A stretch of DNA of 64,000 bases from Hyphomicrobium_A sp963745205 (GCA_963745205.1 CAVUWX010000007.1:595161-659160); one strand, 5' to 3'. Counted from the stretch's first letter, positions 36,259-46,217 are shown. The notes: generated by a model not told the origin, from the sequence alone. Made by a program: numbers and translations.

Positions 36259-37806
36259 TCAGCGCGGAGGCGTGGCGGCGGGGGCGGGCGCTGCCGCGGG
36301 GGGCGGCTTCTTGGCAGCCGCGGCCGGCGCCGGCTGCACGGCGGCCTCGTAGGCCGTGACGAGCTTCTTTACCGAGACCGCGGCTACGTCGAGCACGGGT
36401 GCAGGGTAGAAACCGAGCAGCAGCGTCAGCGCCACGAGCGGGGCCATGATGCCGATCTCGCGCGGGGTCATGTCCGCGATGGCCTTGAGCGCGGGTTTGA
36501 CGAGCTCTCCGAAGATCACGCGCCGGTAGACGTAGAGTGCATAGGCCGCCGACCAGATCACGCCCGTGGTGGCGAGGAACGCAACCCAGGTGTTGACCTT
36601 GAACGAAGCGAGCAGCGTCAGGAACTCGCCGATGAACCCGCTGGTGCCGGGAAGCCCGACGTTGGCCAGCGTGAGGACCATGAACACGGCGGCGAATATC
36701 GGCATGCGGTTCACGAGCCCCCCGAACGCCGCGATCTCGTGCGTGTGCATGCGGTCATAGAGGACGCCGACGCCGAGGAAGAGCCCAGCCGAGACGATGC
36801 CGTGCGAGACCATCTGGAAGATCGCGCCTTCGACGCCCTGCATGGAGAACGTGAAGATGCCGAGCGTTACGAAGCCCATGTGCGCGACTGAGGAATAGGC
36901 AATGAGCTTCTTCAAGTCGGTCTGCACCAGCGCGACGAGCGAGGTGTAGATGATGGCGATGACCGAGAGCGTGAACATGAAGCCCGCGAACTGGTGGCTC
37001 GCGAGCGGGAACATCGGCACCGAGAAGCGCAAGAAGCCGTAGCCGCCCATCTTCAACAGGATCGCAGCGAGGATGACGGAGCCCGCGGTCGGCGCCTCCA
37101 CGTGCGCATCCGGCAACCAGGTGTGCACCGGCCACATCGGCAGCTTCACCGCGAAGGAGGCGAAGAACGCAAGCCACAGCCACCATTGCATGTCGGCCGG
37201 GAACTTCGCCGTCATCAGCGTCGGGATGTCGGTCGTGCCCGTGTGCCAGTACATCGCCATCACGGCGAGCAGCATCAGCACCGAGCCCAAGAGCGTGTAG
37301 AGGAAGAACTTGAAGGTCGCATAGACGCGGCGCGGCCCGCCCCAAATGCCGATGATGAGGAACATCGGGATGAGGCCGCCCTCGAAAAACACGTAGAACA
37401 GCACCAGATCGAGCGCGCAGAAGACGCCGATCATCAGCGTCTCGAGCACCAGGAAGCAGATCATGAACTCCTTGACGCGGTCCTCGATTACGACCCAGGC
37501 CGAGACGATGCACAAGGGCATCAGGAACGTCGTCAGGATGACGAACAGAACCGAGATGCCATCGACGCCCAGCTTGAACTTCATCACGTCGAGCCAGCTG
37601 CGGCTCTCCACGAACTGGAAGCCCCCGGCTGTCGTGTCGAAGTTGAACCAGATGAACAGCGAGACGATGAAGGTGACGATTGTGGTCCACAGCGCGACCC
37701 AGCGCGCGTTGTCCTTAGCTTCCGGATTGAGGAAGCCGATGATGACGGCGCCGACGAGCGGTAGGAACATGACGATCGAGAGCAGCGGCGCGGAGGCGAT
37801 GTCCAT
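36259..37806 (-). CDS. nuoM: NADH-quinone oxidoreductase subunit M
   Basis: Antiporter-like proton-pumping subunit of complex I. The 515 residues include AVKLPMWPVHTWLPDAHVEAPTAGS and KKLIAYSSVAHMGFV, which carry the conserved lysines and histidines of the channel. It ends in a Pro/Ala-rich tail (from about residue 485, PAPAAAAKKPPPAAAPAPAA) that is longer than I would expect for the family. The nuoL stop abuts its ATG with no gap. Confidence 0.97.
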   Translation of the reverse strand: MDIASAPLLSIVMFLPLVGAVIIGFLNPEAKDNARWVALWTTIVTFIVSLFIWFNFDTTAGGFQFVESRSWLDVMKFKLGVDGISVLFVILTTFLMPLCIVSAWVVIEDRVKEFMICFLVLETLMIGVFCALDLVLFYVFFEGGLIPMFLIIGIWGGPRRVYATFKFFLYTLLGSVLMLLAVMAMYWHTGTTDIPTLMTAKFPADMQWWLWLAFFASFAVKLPMWPVHTWLPDAHVEAPTAGSVILAAILLKMGGYGFLRFSVPMFPLASHQFAGFMFTLSVIAIIYTSLVALVQTDLKKLIAYSSVAHMGFVTLGIFTFSMQGVEGAIFQMVSHGIVSAGLFLGVGVLYDRMHTHEIAAFGGLVNRMPIFAAVFMVLTLANVGLPGTSGFIGEFLTLLASFKVNTWVAFLATTGVIWSAAYALYVYRRVIFGELVKPALKAIADMTPREIGIMAPLVALTLLLGFYPAPVLDVAAVSVKKLVTAYEAAVQPAPAAAAKKPPPAAAPAPAATPPR

Positions 37807-39750
37807 CTAGTGGCCCCCGCTCATGAACATGAAGTAGCTGAGGAGCAGCGCCAGGCCGACCAGCATCGCAAACGCATAATGGTAGATGTAGCCCGTCTGC
37901 AGGCGCACGGCGCGCGCGGTCACGCGATAGACGCCGGCGGCGGTGCCGTCTATGAGACCGTTGATGATGGCGACGTCGCCGACCTTCCACAGCACGTTGC
38001 CGAGCCAAAACGTCGGCTTGACGAAGATCGCGTCGTAGAGCTCGTCGAAGTACCACTTGTTCAAGAGGAACAGGTACAGCGGACGGAAGATGCGCGCGGT
38101 GAGCGCGGGCAGCGCCGGCAGCAGGATGTAGTAGATCACCGCAAGCAGCGTGCCCGCGGCCATGGCGATCGTCGGCGCCCAGCTTACCCAGTCCGGCACC
38201 TCGTGCATCGCGTGCAGAACGTGGTTGTCGGACCCTTCGAAGAGTGCCTTGCCCCAGAAGTCCGCGGAGGCGCCGCCGACGAAGAACGGAGCAGCGGCTC
38301 CGGCAGCCACGGCGCCGAAGGCCAGAATCGCCAGCGGCACGAGCATCACCGGTGGGCTTTCGTGCGCGTGCTTGTAGGTTTGCAAATCCGCGCGCGTCTG
38401 CCCATGGAACGTCATGAACATCAGCCGCCAGCTATAGAACGCGGTCATGAAGGCGGCGACCACGAGCGCCCAGAATGCGTATTGGTTGGGCGTCGCCGCG
38501 GCGTAGGCGGCCTCGATGATGGTGTCCTTTGAATAGAAGCCGGCGAAGCCAGCGATATGCGGGATACCGAAGCCCGTCAGCGACAGCGTGCCGATCAGCA
38601 TCACGGTCCAGGTGAAGCGCAGGCGGTGGGCCAGCCCACCCATCTTGCGCATGTCCTGCTCGTGATGCAGGGCGTGGATCACCGAGCCGGCGCCGAGGAA
38701 CAGCAGCGCCTTGAAGAAGGCGTGCGTGAATAGGTGGAAGATGCCGGCCCCGTAGGCGCCGATCCCGCAGGCGACGAACATGTAGCCGAGCTGCGAGCAG
38801 GTCGAATAGGCGATGACGCGCTTGATGTCGTTCTGCACAAGGCCGACGGTTGCGGCGAAGAAAGCCGTGACCGCGCCGATGAGCGTCACGAACTGCAGCG
38901 CGATCGGGGCCAGCTCGTAGAGCGGCGACAGGCGCGCAACCATGAACACGCCGGCCGTCACCATGGTCGCGGCGTGGATCAGCGCGGAGACGGGCGTCGG
39001 GCCCTCCATGGCATCGGGAAGCCAGGTATGCAGCAGGAACTGAGCCGACTTGCCCATGGCACCCATGAACAGCAGGAGGCACAGCGTCGTCAGGATGTCG
39101 ACCTCGTGCCCGAGGAACAGAAACGTCTGCCCGGCGACGGCGGGTGCGGCATCGAAGATCTGCTGCAGGCCGACGGTGCGGAACACCGCAAAGAGGCCGA
39201 AGATGCCGAGCGCGAAGCCGAAGTCGCCGACGCGGTTGACGATGAAGGCCTTGATGGCGGCGGCGTTGGCGGCGGGGCGGTCGTACCAGAAGCCGATCAA
39301 GAGGTAGGAAAAGAGGCCGACACCTTCCCAGCCGAAGAACATCTGCACGAGATTGTCGGCCGTCACCAGCATGAGCATGGCGAAGGTGAAGCCCGACAGA
39401 TAGGCAAAGAAGCGCGGCCGCGAGGGGTCTTCCTCCATGTAGCCGATGGAGTAGACGTGCACGAGCGCGGAAATGGTTGTCACCACGACGAACATCACCG
39501 CGGTCAGCGTGTCGATGCGGAACGCCCAAGAGACGTCGAGCTCGCCCGAGGTGATCCAGCGCTCGACGGCCACGTGCGCGGTCTCGTGGTCGAAGCCGAC
39601 GCGCCAGAACACGATCCACGAGAGGATGCAGGAGACGATCAGGGCTGCGGTGGTGATGAGTTCGGAGGGGCGGGGGCCGAGCGCACGGCCGAAGAGGCCG
39701 ACGAACAGCGCGGCGAGGCCGGGCAGGAACACGATGGCCGAGTAGATCAT
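37807..39750 (-). CDS. nuoL: NADH-quinone oxidoreductase subunit L
   Basis: Distal antiporter-like subunit of complex I with the long lateral helix that spans NuoM and NuoN. It is 647 residues. Signature regions are GWEGVGLFSYLLIGFW, QFLLHTWLPDAMEGPTPVSALIHAATMV and KRVIAYSTCSQLGYM. The C-terminal about 100 residues contain the lateral helix and a final membrane anchor. It is ten bases after nuoK. Confidence 0.97.
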   Translation of the reverse strand: MIYSAIVFLPGLAALFVGLFGRALGPRPSELITTAALIVSCILSWIVFWRVGFDHETAHVAVERWITSGELDVSWAFRIDTLTAVMFVVVTTISALVHVYSIGYMEEDPSRPRFFAYLSGFTFAMLMLVTADNLVQMFFGWEGVGLFSYLLIGFWYDRPAANAAAIKAFIVNRVGDFGFALGIFGLFAVFRTVGLQQIFDAAPAVAGQTFLFLGHEVDILTTLCLLLFMGAMGKSAQFLLHTWLPDAMEGPTPVSALIHAATMVTAGVFMVARLSPLYELAPIALQFVTLIGAVTAFFAATVGLVQNDIKRVIAYSTCSQLGYMFVACGIGAYGAGIFHLFTHAFFKALLFLGAGSVIHALHHEQDMRKMGGLAHRLRFTWTVMLIGTLSLTGFGIPHIAGFAGFYSKDTIIEAAYAAATPNQYAFWALVVAAFMTAFYSWRLMFMTFHGQTRADLQTYKHAHESPPVMLVPLAILAFGAVAAGAAAPFFVGGASADFWGKALFEGSDNHVLHAMHEVPDWVSWAPTIAMAAGTLLAVIYYILLPALPALTARIFRPLYLFLLNKWYFDELYDAIFVKPTFWLGNVLWKVGDVAIINGLIDGTAAGVYRVTARAVRLQTGYIYHYAFAMLVGLALLLSYFMFMSGGH

Positions 39751-39760
39751 CGCGCCCCCT

Positions 39761-40069
39761 CTAGCCCTTCATCATGTTAACGTCGTCGACCGCGATGGAG
39801 CCGCGGTTGCGGTAGTAGACGACGACGATGGCGAGGCCGATGGCGGCTTCCGCCGCGGCGACCGTCAGGTTGAACAGCGTGAACACCTGCCCGACGATGT
39901 CGCCCAAATAGTAGGAGAACGCTACGAAGTTGATGTTGACCGCGAGCAGCATCAGCTCGATCGACATCAGGATGACGATGACGTTCTTGCGGTTCAAAAA
40001 GATGCCGAGCATACCGAGCGTGAACAGGCAGGCCGCGACCGTCAGATAGTGCCCGATGCCGATGGTCAT
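39761..40069 (-). CDS. nuoK: NADH-quinone oxidoreductase subunit K
   Basis: Small three-helix membrane subunit of complex I. The 102-residue protein contains the conserved Glu-bearing helices in NVIVILMSIELMLLAVN and TVAAAEAAIGLAIVV. GAGGGG precedes the ATG. It follows nuoJ by 14 bases. Confidence 0.97.
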   Translation of the reverse strand: MTIGIGHYLTVAACLFTLGMLGIFLNRKNVIVILMSIELMLLAVNINFVAFSYYLGDIVGQVFTLFNLTVAAAEAAIGLAIVVVYYRNRGSIAVDDVNMMKG

Positions 40070-40083
40070 GCGCCCCTCACCTC

Positions 40084-40719
40084 TCAGCCCTGACCGTCGG
40101 CCGGAATGAACGCGCCGCCGGCCGGAACGGACACGATTTCAACGCCGGTTGCCGGCGTGCGCGCCACCTGCTTGGCGATCGACTGGCGCTTGACGCCCGG
40201 CTTGTGGGAAAGCGTCAAGACGATGGCGCCGATCATCGCCACCAGCAGGATCAATCCCGCGACTTCGAAGTAGTAGACGTAGCGCGTATAGAGGACGAGC
40301 CCCAGCGCCTGCGTGTTGGAGACGCCGGCTGCCGCGTTCGCCGCTGCGCCCGGGGCATGCACGGCGCCGAGCCCAAAGCCGCGGCCGGCGAACAGAAGCA
40401 CGAGCTCGGCGAGCACGATTCCGCCGACCAAAAGCCCCACGGGCGCGTTCTTGATGAACCCGGCTTTCAGCTCGGCGAAGTCGACGTCGAGCATCATGAC
40501 CACGAACAGGAACAAGACCGCGACGGCGCCGACGTAGACGATGATGAGGATCATCGCCAGGAACTCGGCGCCGAGCAGGATGAAGAGGCCGGCCGCGTTG
40601 AAGAAGGCGAGGATTAGATACAACACCGCGTGCACGGGGTTCTTCGCCACGATCACCATGACCCCGGCGGCGACCGCAAGCACTGAAAACAGATAGAAAA
40701 ACCCCGCCGTCAGAGCCAT
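40084..40719 (-). CDS. nuoJ: NADH-quinone oxidoreductase subunit J
   Basis: Membrane subunit of complex I next to the quinone-linked E-channel. It is 211 residues with five helices; AVLYLILAFFNAAGLFILLGAEFLAMILIIVYVGAVAVLFLFVV is the conserved core (given in part: NAAGLFILLGAEFLAM). It is separated from nuoI by an unusual 178-base gap. Confidence 0.96.
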   Translation of the reverse strand: MALTAGFFYLFSVLAVAAGVMVIVAKNPVHAVLYLILAFFNAAGLFILLGAEFLAMILIIVYVGAVAVLFLFVVMMLDVDFAELKAGFIKNAPVGLLVGGIVLAELVLLFAGRGFGLGAVHAPGAAANAAAGVSNTQALGLVLYTRYVYYFEVAGLILLVAMIGAIVLTLSHKPGVKRQSIAKQVARTPATGVEIVSVPAGGAFIPADGQG

Positions 40720-40897
40720 CGGTTGAGACCCACCGCCCTCTCTCGTCCCGCGCCCCGACGCACCCTAGGTGCCAGCCGCTTCGAGGCGCGGCAACGTCTT
40801 TTCATTCGGCGATAGGGTGAGTACCCCATGCGCCACGACAATCCAAGCGCCGCGAAGCCGCCCTGTGCAAACGTGCACGCGAACGCCCTCGCCGCAA

Positions 40898-41386
40898 TCA
40901 GCGATAGGGCGCGTCGAGCGCCAGGTTCTTTGCGATCTCGCGCTCCCAGCGGTCGCCGTTATCGAGCAGCTTCTCCTTGTTGTAGAGGAGCTCCTCGCGC
41001 GTCTCGATCGCGTACTCGAAGTTCGGGCCTTCGACGATCGCGTCGACCGGGCACGCTTCCTGGCACAGCCCGCAGTAGATGCATTTGACCATGTCGATGT
41101 CGTAGCGGGTTGCGCGCCGCGTTCCGTCGTTGCGGCGCGGACCCGCCTCGATGGTGATGGCTTGCGCCGGGCAGATCGCCTCGCACAGCTTGCAGGCGAT
41201 GCAGCGCTCCTCGCCGTTGGGGTAGCGCCGTAGCGCGTGCTCGCCGCGAAAGCGCGGCGACAACGGCCCGCGCTCGAAGGGATAGTCGAGCGTCTTCTTC
41301 TTCGCAAAGAAGTAGCGCATGGCGAGCCCGAAGGCCGTCACGAACTCCCACAGGAAGAGCGACCTCACGGACCGCGCGACGCTCAT
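40898..41386 (-). CDS. nuoI: NADH-quinone oxidoreductase subunit I
   Basis: Ferredoxin-like arm subunit that holds clusters N6a and N6b. The 162-residue protein has two 4Fe-4S motifs, CIACKLCEAICP and CIYCGLCQEACP, with an amphipathic N-terminal helix region that contacts the membrane arm. It follows nuoH by 21 bases. Confidence 0.97.
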   Translation of the reverse strand: MSVARSVRSLFLWEFVTAFGLAMRYFFAKKKTLDYPFERGPLSPRFRGEHALRRYPNGEERCIACKLCEAICPAQAITIEAGPRRNDGTRRATRYDIDMVKCIYCGLCQEACPVDAIVEGPNFEYAIETREELLYNKEKLLDNGDRWEREIAKNLALDAPYR

Positions 41387-41407
41387 GCCAATCCTCTTGC
41401 CATCCGC

Positions 41408-42472
41408 TCAAGACCCCATGCCGAACTTCACGACCGCCGCAACCACGACCACCATGGCGAGCGACAACGGCAGAAACACCTTCCAGCCGAGCCGCATCAA
41501 CTGATCGTAGCGGTAGCGCGGCACCATCGCCTTCGCCATGGCGAACATGAAGAACACGAAAACGCACTTGCCCACGAACCACAAGATGCCCGGCACCCAG
41601 GTGAAGGGCGCAAGCGCCACCGGCGGCAGCCAGCCGCCGAGAAACAGGATCGTCGTCAGCGCGCACATGGTGACGATCGCCACATACTCGCCCAGCATGA
41701 ACAGGAGATAGGGTGTCGAGGAGTATTCGACCATGAAGCCGGCGACGAGCTCGGATTCGGCCTCCACGAGATCGAACGGCGGCCGGTTTGTCTCGGCGAG
41801 CGCGGAGACGAAGAAGATGACGAACATCGGTAAGAGCGGCAGCCAGTACCAGTCGATGAACGAGCTCGGCAGGCCGGTGTGCGTGCCGAGACCGGAGCGC
41901 TGCGCATTCACGATATCGGTCAGGTTGAGCGAGCCGACGCACAGGATCACGGTGATGATGACGAAGCCGATCGAGACCTCGTAGGACACCATCTGCGCCG
42001 CCGAGCGCAGCGAGCCCATGAACGGATACTTCGAGTTCGATGCCCACCCGCCCATGATGATGCCGTAGACAGCGAGCGAGGACAGGGCCAACAGATAAAG
42101 GATGCCGACATTGAGGTCGGAGATCACCCACTTGCCGAGCCCGTTCTGGTTGATCGGAATCACGGCCCAGGCGGCCAGCGCGAACGTCGCGGTGGCGAGC
42201 GGGGCCAACAGGAATACGCCCTTGTTGGCGCCGGCCGGGATGATCGGCTCCTTAAAGGCGAACTTCAGAAGGTCGGCGAACGACTGGAAGAGGCCGAACG
42301 GCCCGACGACGTTGGGGCCGCGACGGAGCTGCACCGCCGCCCACACCTTGCGGTCCATGAGCAAGAGGAAGGCGATGATCACCAGCAGCACGACGAGCGT
42401 GAGCACGCTCCAGCCCACCATCGCGGCGAACCAGAGGCCGTAGTCCCACCAAGTCTGCGCAGAGGTGCTCAT
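41408..42472 (-). CDS. nuoH: NADH-quinone oxidoreductase subunit H
   Basis: Membrane subunit that forms the quinone-binding chamber with NuoB and NuoD. It is 354 residues with about eight helices. The conserved RRGPNVVGPFGLFQSFAD and the acidic loop FDLVEAESELVAGFMVEYSS are present. It follows nuoG by 18 bases. Confidence 0.97.
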   Translation of the reverse strand: MSTSAQTWWDYGLWFAAMVGWSVLTLVVLLVIIAFLLLMDRKVWAAVQLRRGPNVVGPFGLFQSFADLLKFAFKEPIIPAGANKGVFLLAPLATATFALAAWAVIPINQNGLGKWVISDLNVGILYLLALSSLAVYGIIMGGWASNSKYPFMGSLRSAAQMVSYEVSIGFVIITVILCVGSLNLTDIVNAQRSGLGTHTGLPSSFIDWYWLPLLPMFVIFFVSALAETNRPPFDLVEAESELVAGFMVEYSSTPYLLFMLGEYVAIVTMCALTTILFLGGWLPPVALAPFTWVPGILWFVGKCVFVFFMFAMAKAMVPRYRYDQLMRLGWKVFLPLSLAMVVVVAAVVKFGMGS

Positions 42473-42490
42473 GGTCGCGGCGCTTCTCCC

Positions 42491-44614
42491 TTACTCTGCG
42501 GCCTTGAGGCGCGGCGAAGCACCCACTGTCTTCTTCAGCGCGCTCATCTCCGCCATGACGGCGGAGGCGCGCGCGATGGGGTTCGTCAGATAGAAGTCGC
42601 GGATGGACGAGACGAATGGCTCCGGTCCGATCGAACCGCTCGTCTTGGCCAGCGCGGCGAGCCCTCCCGCGTCGGCCTTATCGATCGCGCCCCCGACCGT
42701 TCCAAGGCGCGCGAGCTGCGGCGCCGTCTTGTACATCGCCGCCCGCAACGCACCGAGCGTGTCGTAGGGCAGCGTGTGCCCGGCCTCCGCCGATAGCGCG
42801 CGGATGATCGCCCAATCCTCTTTCGCGTCGCCCGGCGGAAATACGGCGCGCTCGGTCATCTGCGCGCGGCCCTCCGTGTTGACGTAGGTTGCGCTCTTCT
42901 CCGTATAGGCGGCACCCGGCAGGATGACGTCGGCGCGATGCGCGCCGCGATCGCCGTGGCTGCCCTGGTAGATCACGAACGAGGTGCCCCCCTCGGGGAG
43001 GTTGATTTCGTCGGCGCCTAACAAATAGAGCACGTCGAGCTTGCCCTTCGCCGCCGCCGCGACAATGCCCGGCGCGTCGAGCCCGCCCGGCCGCGGCACG
43101 AAACCGAGGTCGAGGCCGGCGACGCGGGAGGCAGCCGTGTGCAACACGTTGAAAGCATTCCAGCCCGCGTCCTTGCCCTCGGCAGCGCTCTGCGCGATGC
43201 GGGCGCAAAGGGCGAGGATTGCGGCCCCGTCGGCGCGCGCAGCCGCACCCGCGCCGACGATCACCATGGGATTGTTCGCCGACTTCAACGTCTGGGCGAA
43301 GGAGTGTTTGCCGTCGGCCAAATCCGCGAGCGTCTGCGCGCCGGCGCCGAGATACTCGTAAGGATAGGTGAGCGGCGTGCGCTCGCCGATGAGACCCACT
43401 TTCAGGCCGCCTTGGCGCCAGCGCTTCAAGATGCGCGCGTTGAGCACAGCGGCCTCGAGGCGCGGGTTGGTGCCGACGAGCAGGATCGCGTCCGCGCGAT
43501 CGATGCCGGCGATGGCGCTGTTGAACAGGTAGCTCGCGCGGCCCTGCGCCGGGTTGAGCTTGGAACCATCCTGACGACAGTCGAGGCTCCCCACGTCGAG
43601 GCGGCCGAGCAGGTCCTTCAGCGCGAACATTTCCTCCGCGCCCGCGAGATCGCCCGCGATGGCACCAATGCGCGCGGCCGGGGTGCCCTTCAATTTCGCG
43701 GCCACTAGCTTGAGCGCCTCCGGCCAGCTCGCCGGCCGCAGCTTGCCCCCCTCGCGCACATATGGCCCGTCGAGCCGCTGCACCTTCAGCCCGTCGCAGG
43801 CAAAGCGCGTCTTATCCGAGATCCACTCCTCGTTGACGTCGTCGTTGTTGCGCGGGAGCACGCGCAGCACCGCGCGCCCGCGCGTGTCGACGCGGATCGC
43901 CGAGCCGACCGCATCCATCACGTCGACCGATTCCGTCTTCTCGAGCTCCCAGGGGCGCGAAATGAACGACCACGGCCGGTGCGTCAGCGCGCCGACGGGG
44001 CAGAGATCGTTCACGTTCGCCGACAACTCCGAGAGGATGCCGCGGTCGAGATAGGTGGTGATCTCCATGTCCTCGCCGCGGCCGATGGCGCCGAGCTCCT
44101 CGACGCCCGCCACCTCCGTCATGAAGCGGATGCAGCGCGTGCAGTGGATGCAGCGGTTCATGAAGGTCTTGATGAGTGGGCCGATGTACTTCTCCTCGAC
44201 CGCACGCTTGTTCTCCACATAGCGCGAACCGCCGACGCCGTACGCCATCGCCTGGTCCTGCAGGTCGCACTCGCCGCCCTGATCGCAGATGGGGCAGTCG
44301 AGCGGATGATTGATCAGCAGGAACTCCATCACCCCTTCGCGCGCCGCTTTCACCAGCGGGCTGTTGGTGATGACCTGACGCGGCGCACCGTCCTTATTCG
44401 GCGGCAGGTCGGCGACGCCCATGGCGCACGAGGCGATGGGCTTCGGAATGCCGGCAACCTCCACGAGACACATGCGGCAGTTGCCGGCGATCGAGAGGCG
44501 CTCGTGGTAGCAGAAGCGCGGGATCTCTGCGCCCGCCTGCTCGCACGCCTGCAAGAGCGTGGTGCCGGGCTCCACCTCGATCAGCTTGCCGTCGATGATG
44601 ATTGGCTTTCTCAT
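42491..44614 (-). CDS. nuoG: NADH-quinone oxidoreductase subunit G
   Basis: Large iron-sulfur subunit of the peripheral arm. The 707-residue protein begins with a 2Fe-2S ferredoxin domain (CYHERLSIAGNCRMCLVEV), then a His-Cys3 4Fe-4S segment (HPLDCPICDQGGECDLQ), a further CIHCTRCIRF cluster region, and a molybdopterin oxidoreductase-like domain that carries no cofactor. MRKPIIIDGK is the start. It lies 20 bases after the small membrane-protein gene. Confidence 0.97.
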   Translation of the reverse strand: MRKPIIIDGKLIEVEPGTTLLQACEQAGAEIPRFCYHERLSIAGNCRMCLVEVAGIPKPIASCAMGVADLPPNKDGAPRQVITNSPLVKAAREGVMEFLLINHPLDCPICDQGGECDLQDQAMAYGVGGSRYVENKRAVEEKYIGPLIKTFMNRCIHCTRCIRFMTEVAGVEELGAIGRGEDMEITTYLDRGILSELSANVNDLCPVGALTHRPWSFISRPWELEKTESVDVMDAVGSAIRVDTRGRAVLRVLPRNNDDVNEEWISDKTRFACDGLKVQRLDGPYVREGGKLRPASWPEALKLVAAKLKGTPAARIGAIAGDLAGAEEMFALKDLLGRLDVGSLDCRQDGSKLNPAQGRASYLFNSAIAGIDRADAILLVGTNPRLEAAVLNARILKRWRQGGLKVGLIGERTPLTYPYEYLGAGAQTLADLADGKHSFAQTLKSANNPMVIVGAGAAARADGAAILALCARIAQSAAEGKDAGWNAFNVLHTAASRVAGLDLGFVPRPGGLDAPGIVAAAAKGKLDVLYLLGADEINLPEGGTSFVIYQGSHGDRGAHRADVILPGAAYTEKSATYVNTEGRAQMTERAVFPPGDAKEDWAIIRALSAEAGHTLPYDTLGALRAAMYKTAPQLARLGTVGGAIDKADAGGLAALAKTSGSIGPEPFVSSIRDFYLTNPIARASAVMAEMSALKKTVGASPRLKAAE

Positions 44615-44634
44615 CGCTTGCCCAGCTCAACTCC

Positions 44635-44886
44635 TCATCGCGTCAAAATCGCAAGCAGCGCCAGGCCGCCGAGAAACGCCAGCAGCGACAGCCAGCCCTT
44701 CACGTGCGGCGACAGCGGGACGCCGCCATACCATTGCGTCAGCCACACGCCCGTGCCGTAGCCGACGACGAGACCGAACAGCCCCCCGAGCCAGCCCCAA
44801 AGCACGTAGAACACGATCGCCGCGCCTAGGCCCGCGAAGACCGCAGCCGGCGTCAGGGTAGCAATGATCATCGCCAGCAGGTCCAC
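44635..44886 (-). CDS. Small membrane protein within the nuo operon
   Basis: An 83-residue protein with three hydrophobic segments (about 4-20, 22-42, 62-80) rich in Gly and Trp, for example YVLWGWLGGLFGLVVGYGTG. It starts with GTG at 44886, preceded by AAGGA seven bases upstream; an ATG five codons in is possible. It sits between nuoF and nuoG with 25- and 20-base gaps, so it is surely cotranscribed. I do not recognise the family. It could be an accessory or assembly factor for complex I, but nothing in the sequence proves that. Confidence 0.75.
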   Translation of the reverse strand: MDLLAMIIATLTPAAVFAGLGAAIVFYVLWGWLGGLFGLVVGYGTGVWLTQWYGGVPLSPHVKGWLSLLAFLGGLALLAILTR

Positions 44887-44911
44887 GGTGGAGTCCTTCT
44901 CGGGGTTGCAT

Positions 44912-46195
44912 CTATTCAGCCGCTTCTTTCACGGCCGCTTGATAGGCATCGATGCGTTCTTCGATCACGTGGCGGAAATTGCGGATGAGACCCTGCACCG
45001 GCCAGGCCGCCGCATCCCCCAGCGCGCAGATGGTGTGGCCTTCGACCTGCTTCGTCACGTTGAGCAAGAGTTCGATCTCGCGCTTCTCGGCCTCGCCCCG
45101 CTGCATGCGCTCGAGCACGCGCCACATCCACCCGGTTCCTTCGCGGCAGGGCGTGCACTGCCCGCAGCTCTCGTGCTTGTAGAAATAGGCAATGCGCGCG
45201 ATCGCCTTGATGGGGTCGGTCGATTTGTCCATGACGATGACAGCGCCGGTGCCGAGCCCGGACTTGAGCTTGGCGAGCGCGTCGAAATCCATGGTCGCGG
45301 TCTCGCACTGCGCCGCGGTGAGCAGCGGCATCGACGAGCCGCCCGGGATGACGGCCAAGAGATTGCTCCAACCGCCGCGCACGCCGCCGCTGTGCTCGTC
45401 GATGAGCTGCTTCAGCGGGATGCCCATCTCCTCCTCGACGACGCAGGGGCGCTCGACGTGGCCGGAGATCTGGAACAGCTTGGTGCCGGTGTTGTTGGGG
45501 AGCCCGAGCGAGGCAAACCAGGCCGCGCCCCGGCGCAGGATGTCGGGCACCACCGCGATGCTTTCGACGTTGTTGACGGTGGTCGGCGCGCCGTAGAGGC
45601 CGACATTCGCCGGGAACGGCGGCTTCAGTCGCGGCATGCCCTTCTTGCCTTCGAGGCTTTCCAAGAGCGCCGTCTCCTCGCCGCAGATGTAAGCCCCGGC
45701 GCCGTGATGGACGAAGATGTCGAAGTCCCAGCCGTTCGCGTTGTCCTTGCCGACGAGCTTGGCCTCGTAGGCCTCATCCACCGCTGCCTGCAGCCGCTCG
45801 CGCTCGCGGATGAACTCGCCGCGCACGTAGATGTAGGCGGTATGCGCGCGCATGGCGAAGCCGGCGAGCAGCGAGCCCTCGATCAGCAGATGCGGATCAT
45901 GCCGCATGATCTCGCGGTCCTTGCAGGAGCCCGGCTCGCTCTCGTCCGCGTTGACGACGAGATAGGAAGGCCGCGGATCGCTCTTCGGCATGAACGACCA
46001 CTTGAGGCCGGTGGGGAAGCCGGCCCCGCCACGGCCCCTGAGGCCCGAGGCCTTCACCTCGTTGATGATCCAGTCGTGGCCCTTGTCGATGAGCGCCTTG
46101 GTGTCGCTCCAGGCGCCGCGGGAGCGCGCACCAGCCAAGCGCCAATCCCCCAGGCCGTAGAGGTTGCGGAAAATGCGGTCCTTGTCCTTGAGCAT
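44912..46195 (-). CDS. nuoF: NADH-quinone oxidoreductase subunit F
   Basis: NADH-binding flavoprotein of complex I with FMN and cluster N3. The 427-residue protein shows GRGGAGFPTGLKW (NADH site), GAYICGEETALLESLEG (FMN site) and CGQCTPCREGTGW plus a later Cys for the 4Fe-4S cluster. It follows nuoE by 22 bases. Confidence 0.98.
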   Translation of the reverse strand: MLKDKDRIFRNLYGLGDWRLAGARSRGAWSDTKALIDKGHDWIINEVKASGLRGRGGAGFPTGLKWSFMPKSDPRPSYLVVNADESEPGSCKDREIMRHDPHLLIEGSLLAGFAMRAHTAYIYVRGEFIRERERLQAAVDEAYEAKLVGKDNANGWDFDIFVHHGAGAYICGEETALLESLEGKKGMPRLKPPFPANVGLYGAPTTVNNVESIAVVPDILRRGAAWFASLGLPNNTGTKLFQISGHVERPCVVEEEMGIPLKQLIDEHSGGVRGGWSNLLAVIPGGSSMPLLTAAQCETATMDFDALAKLKSGLGTGAVIVMDKSTDPIKAIARIAYFYKHESCGQCTPCREGTGWMWRVLERMQRGEAEKREIELLLNVTKQVEGHTICALGDAAAWPVQGLIRNFRHVIEERIDAYQAAVKEAAE

Positions 46196-46217
46196 GCGCC
46201 GTGGCCTCTATTCGCGC

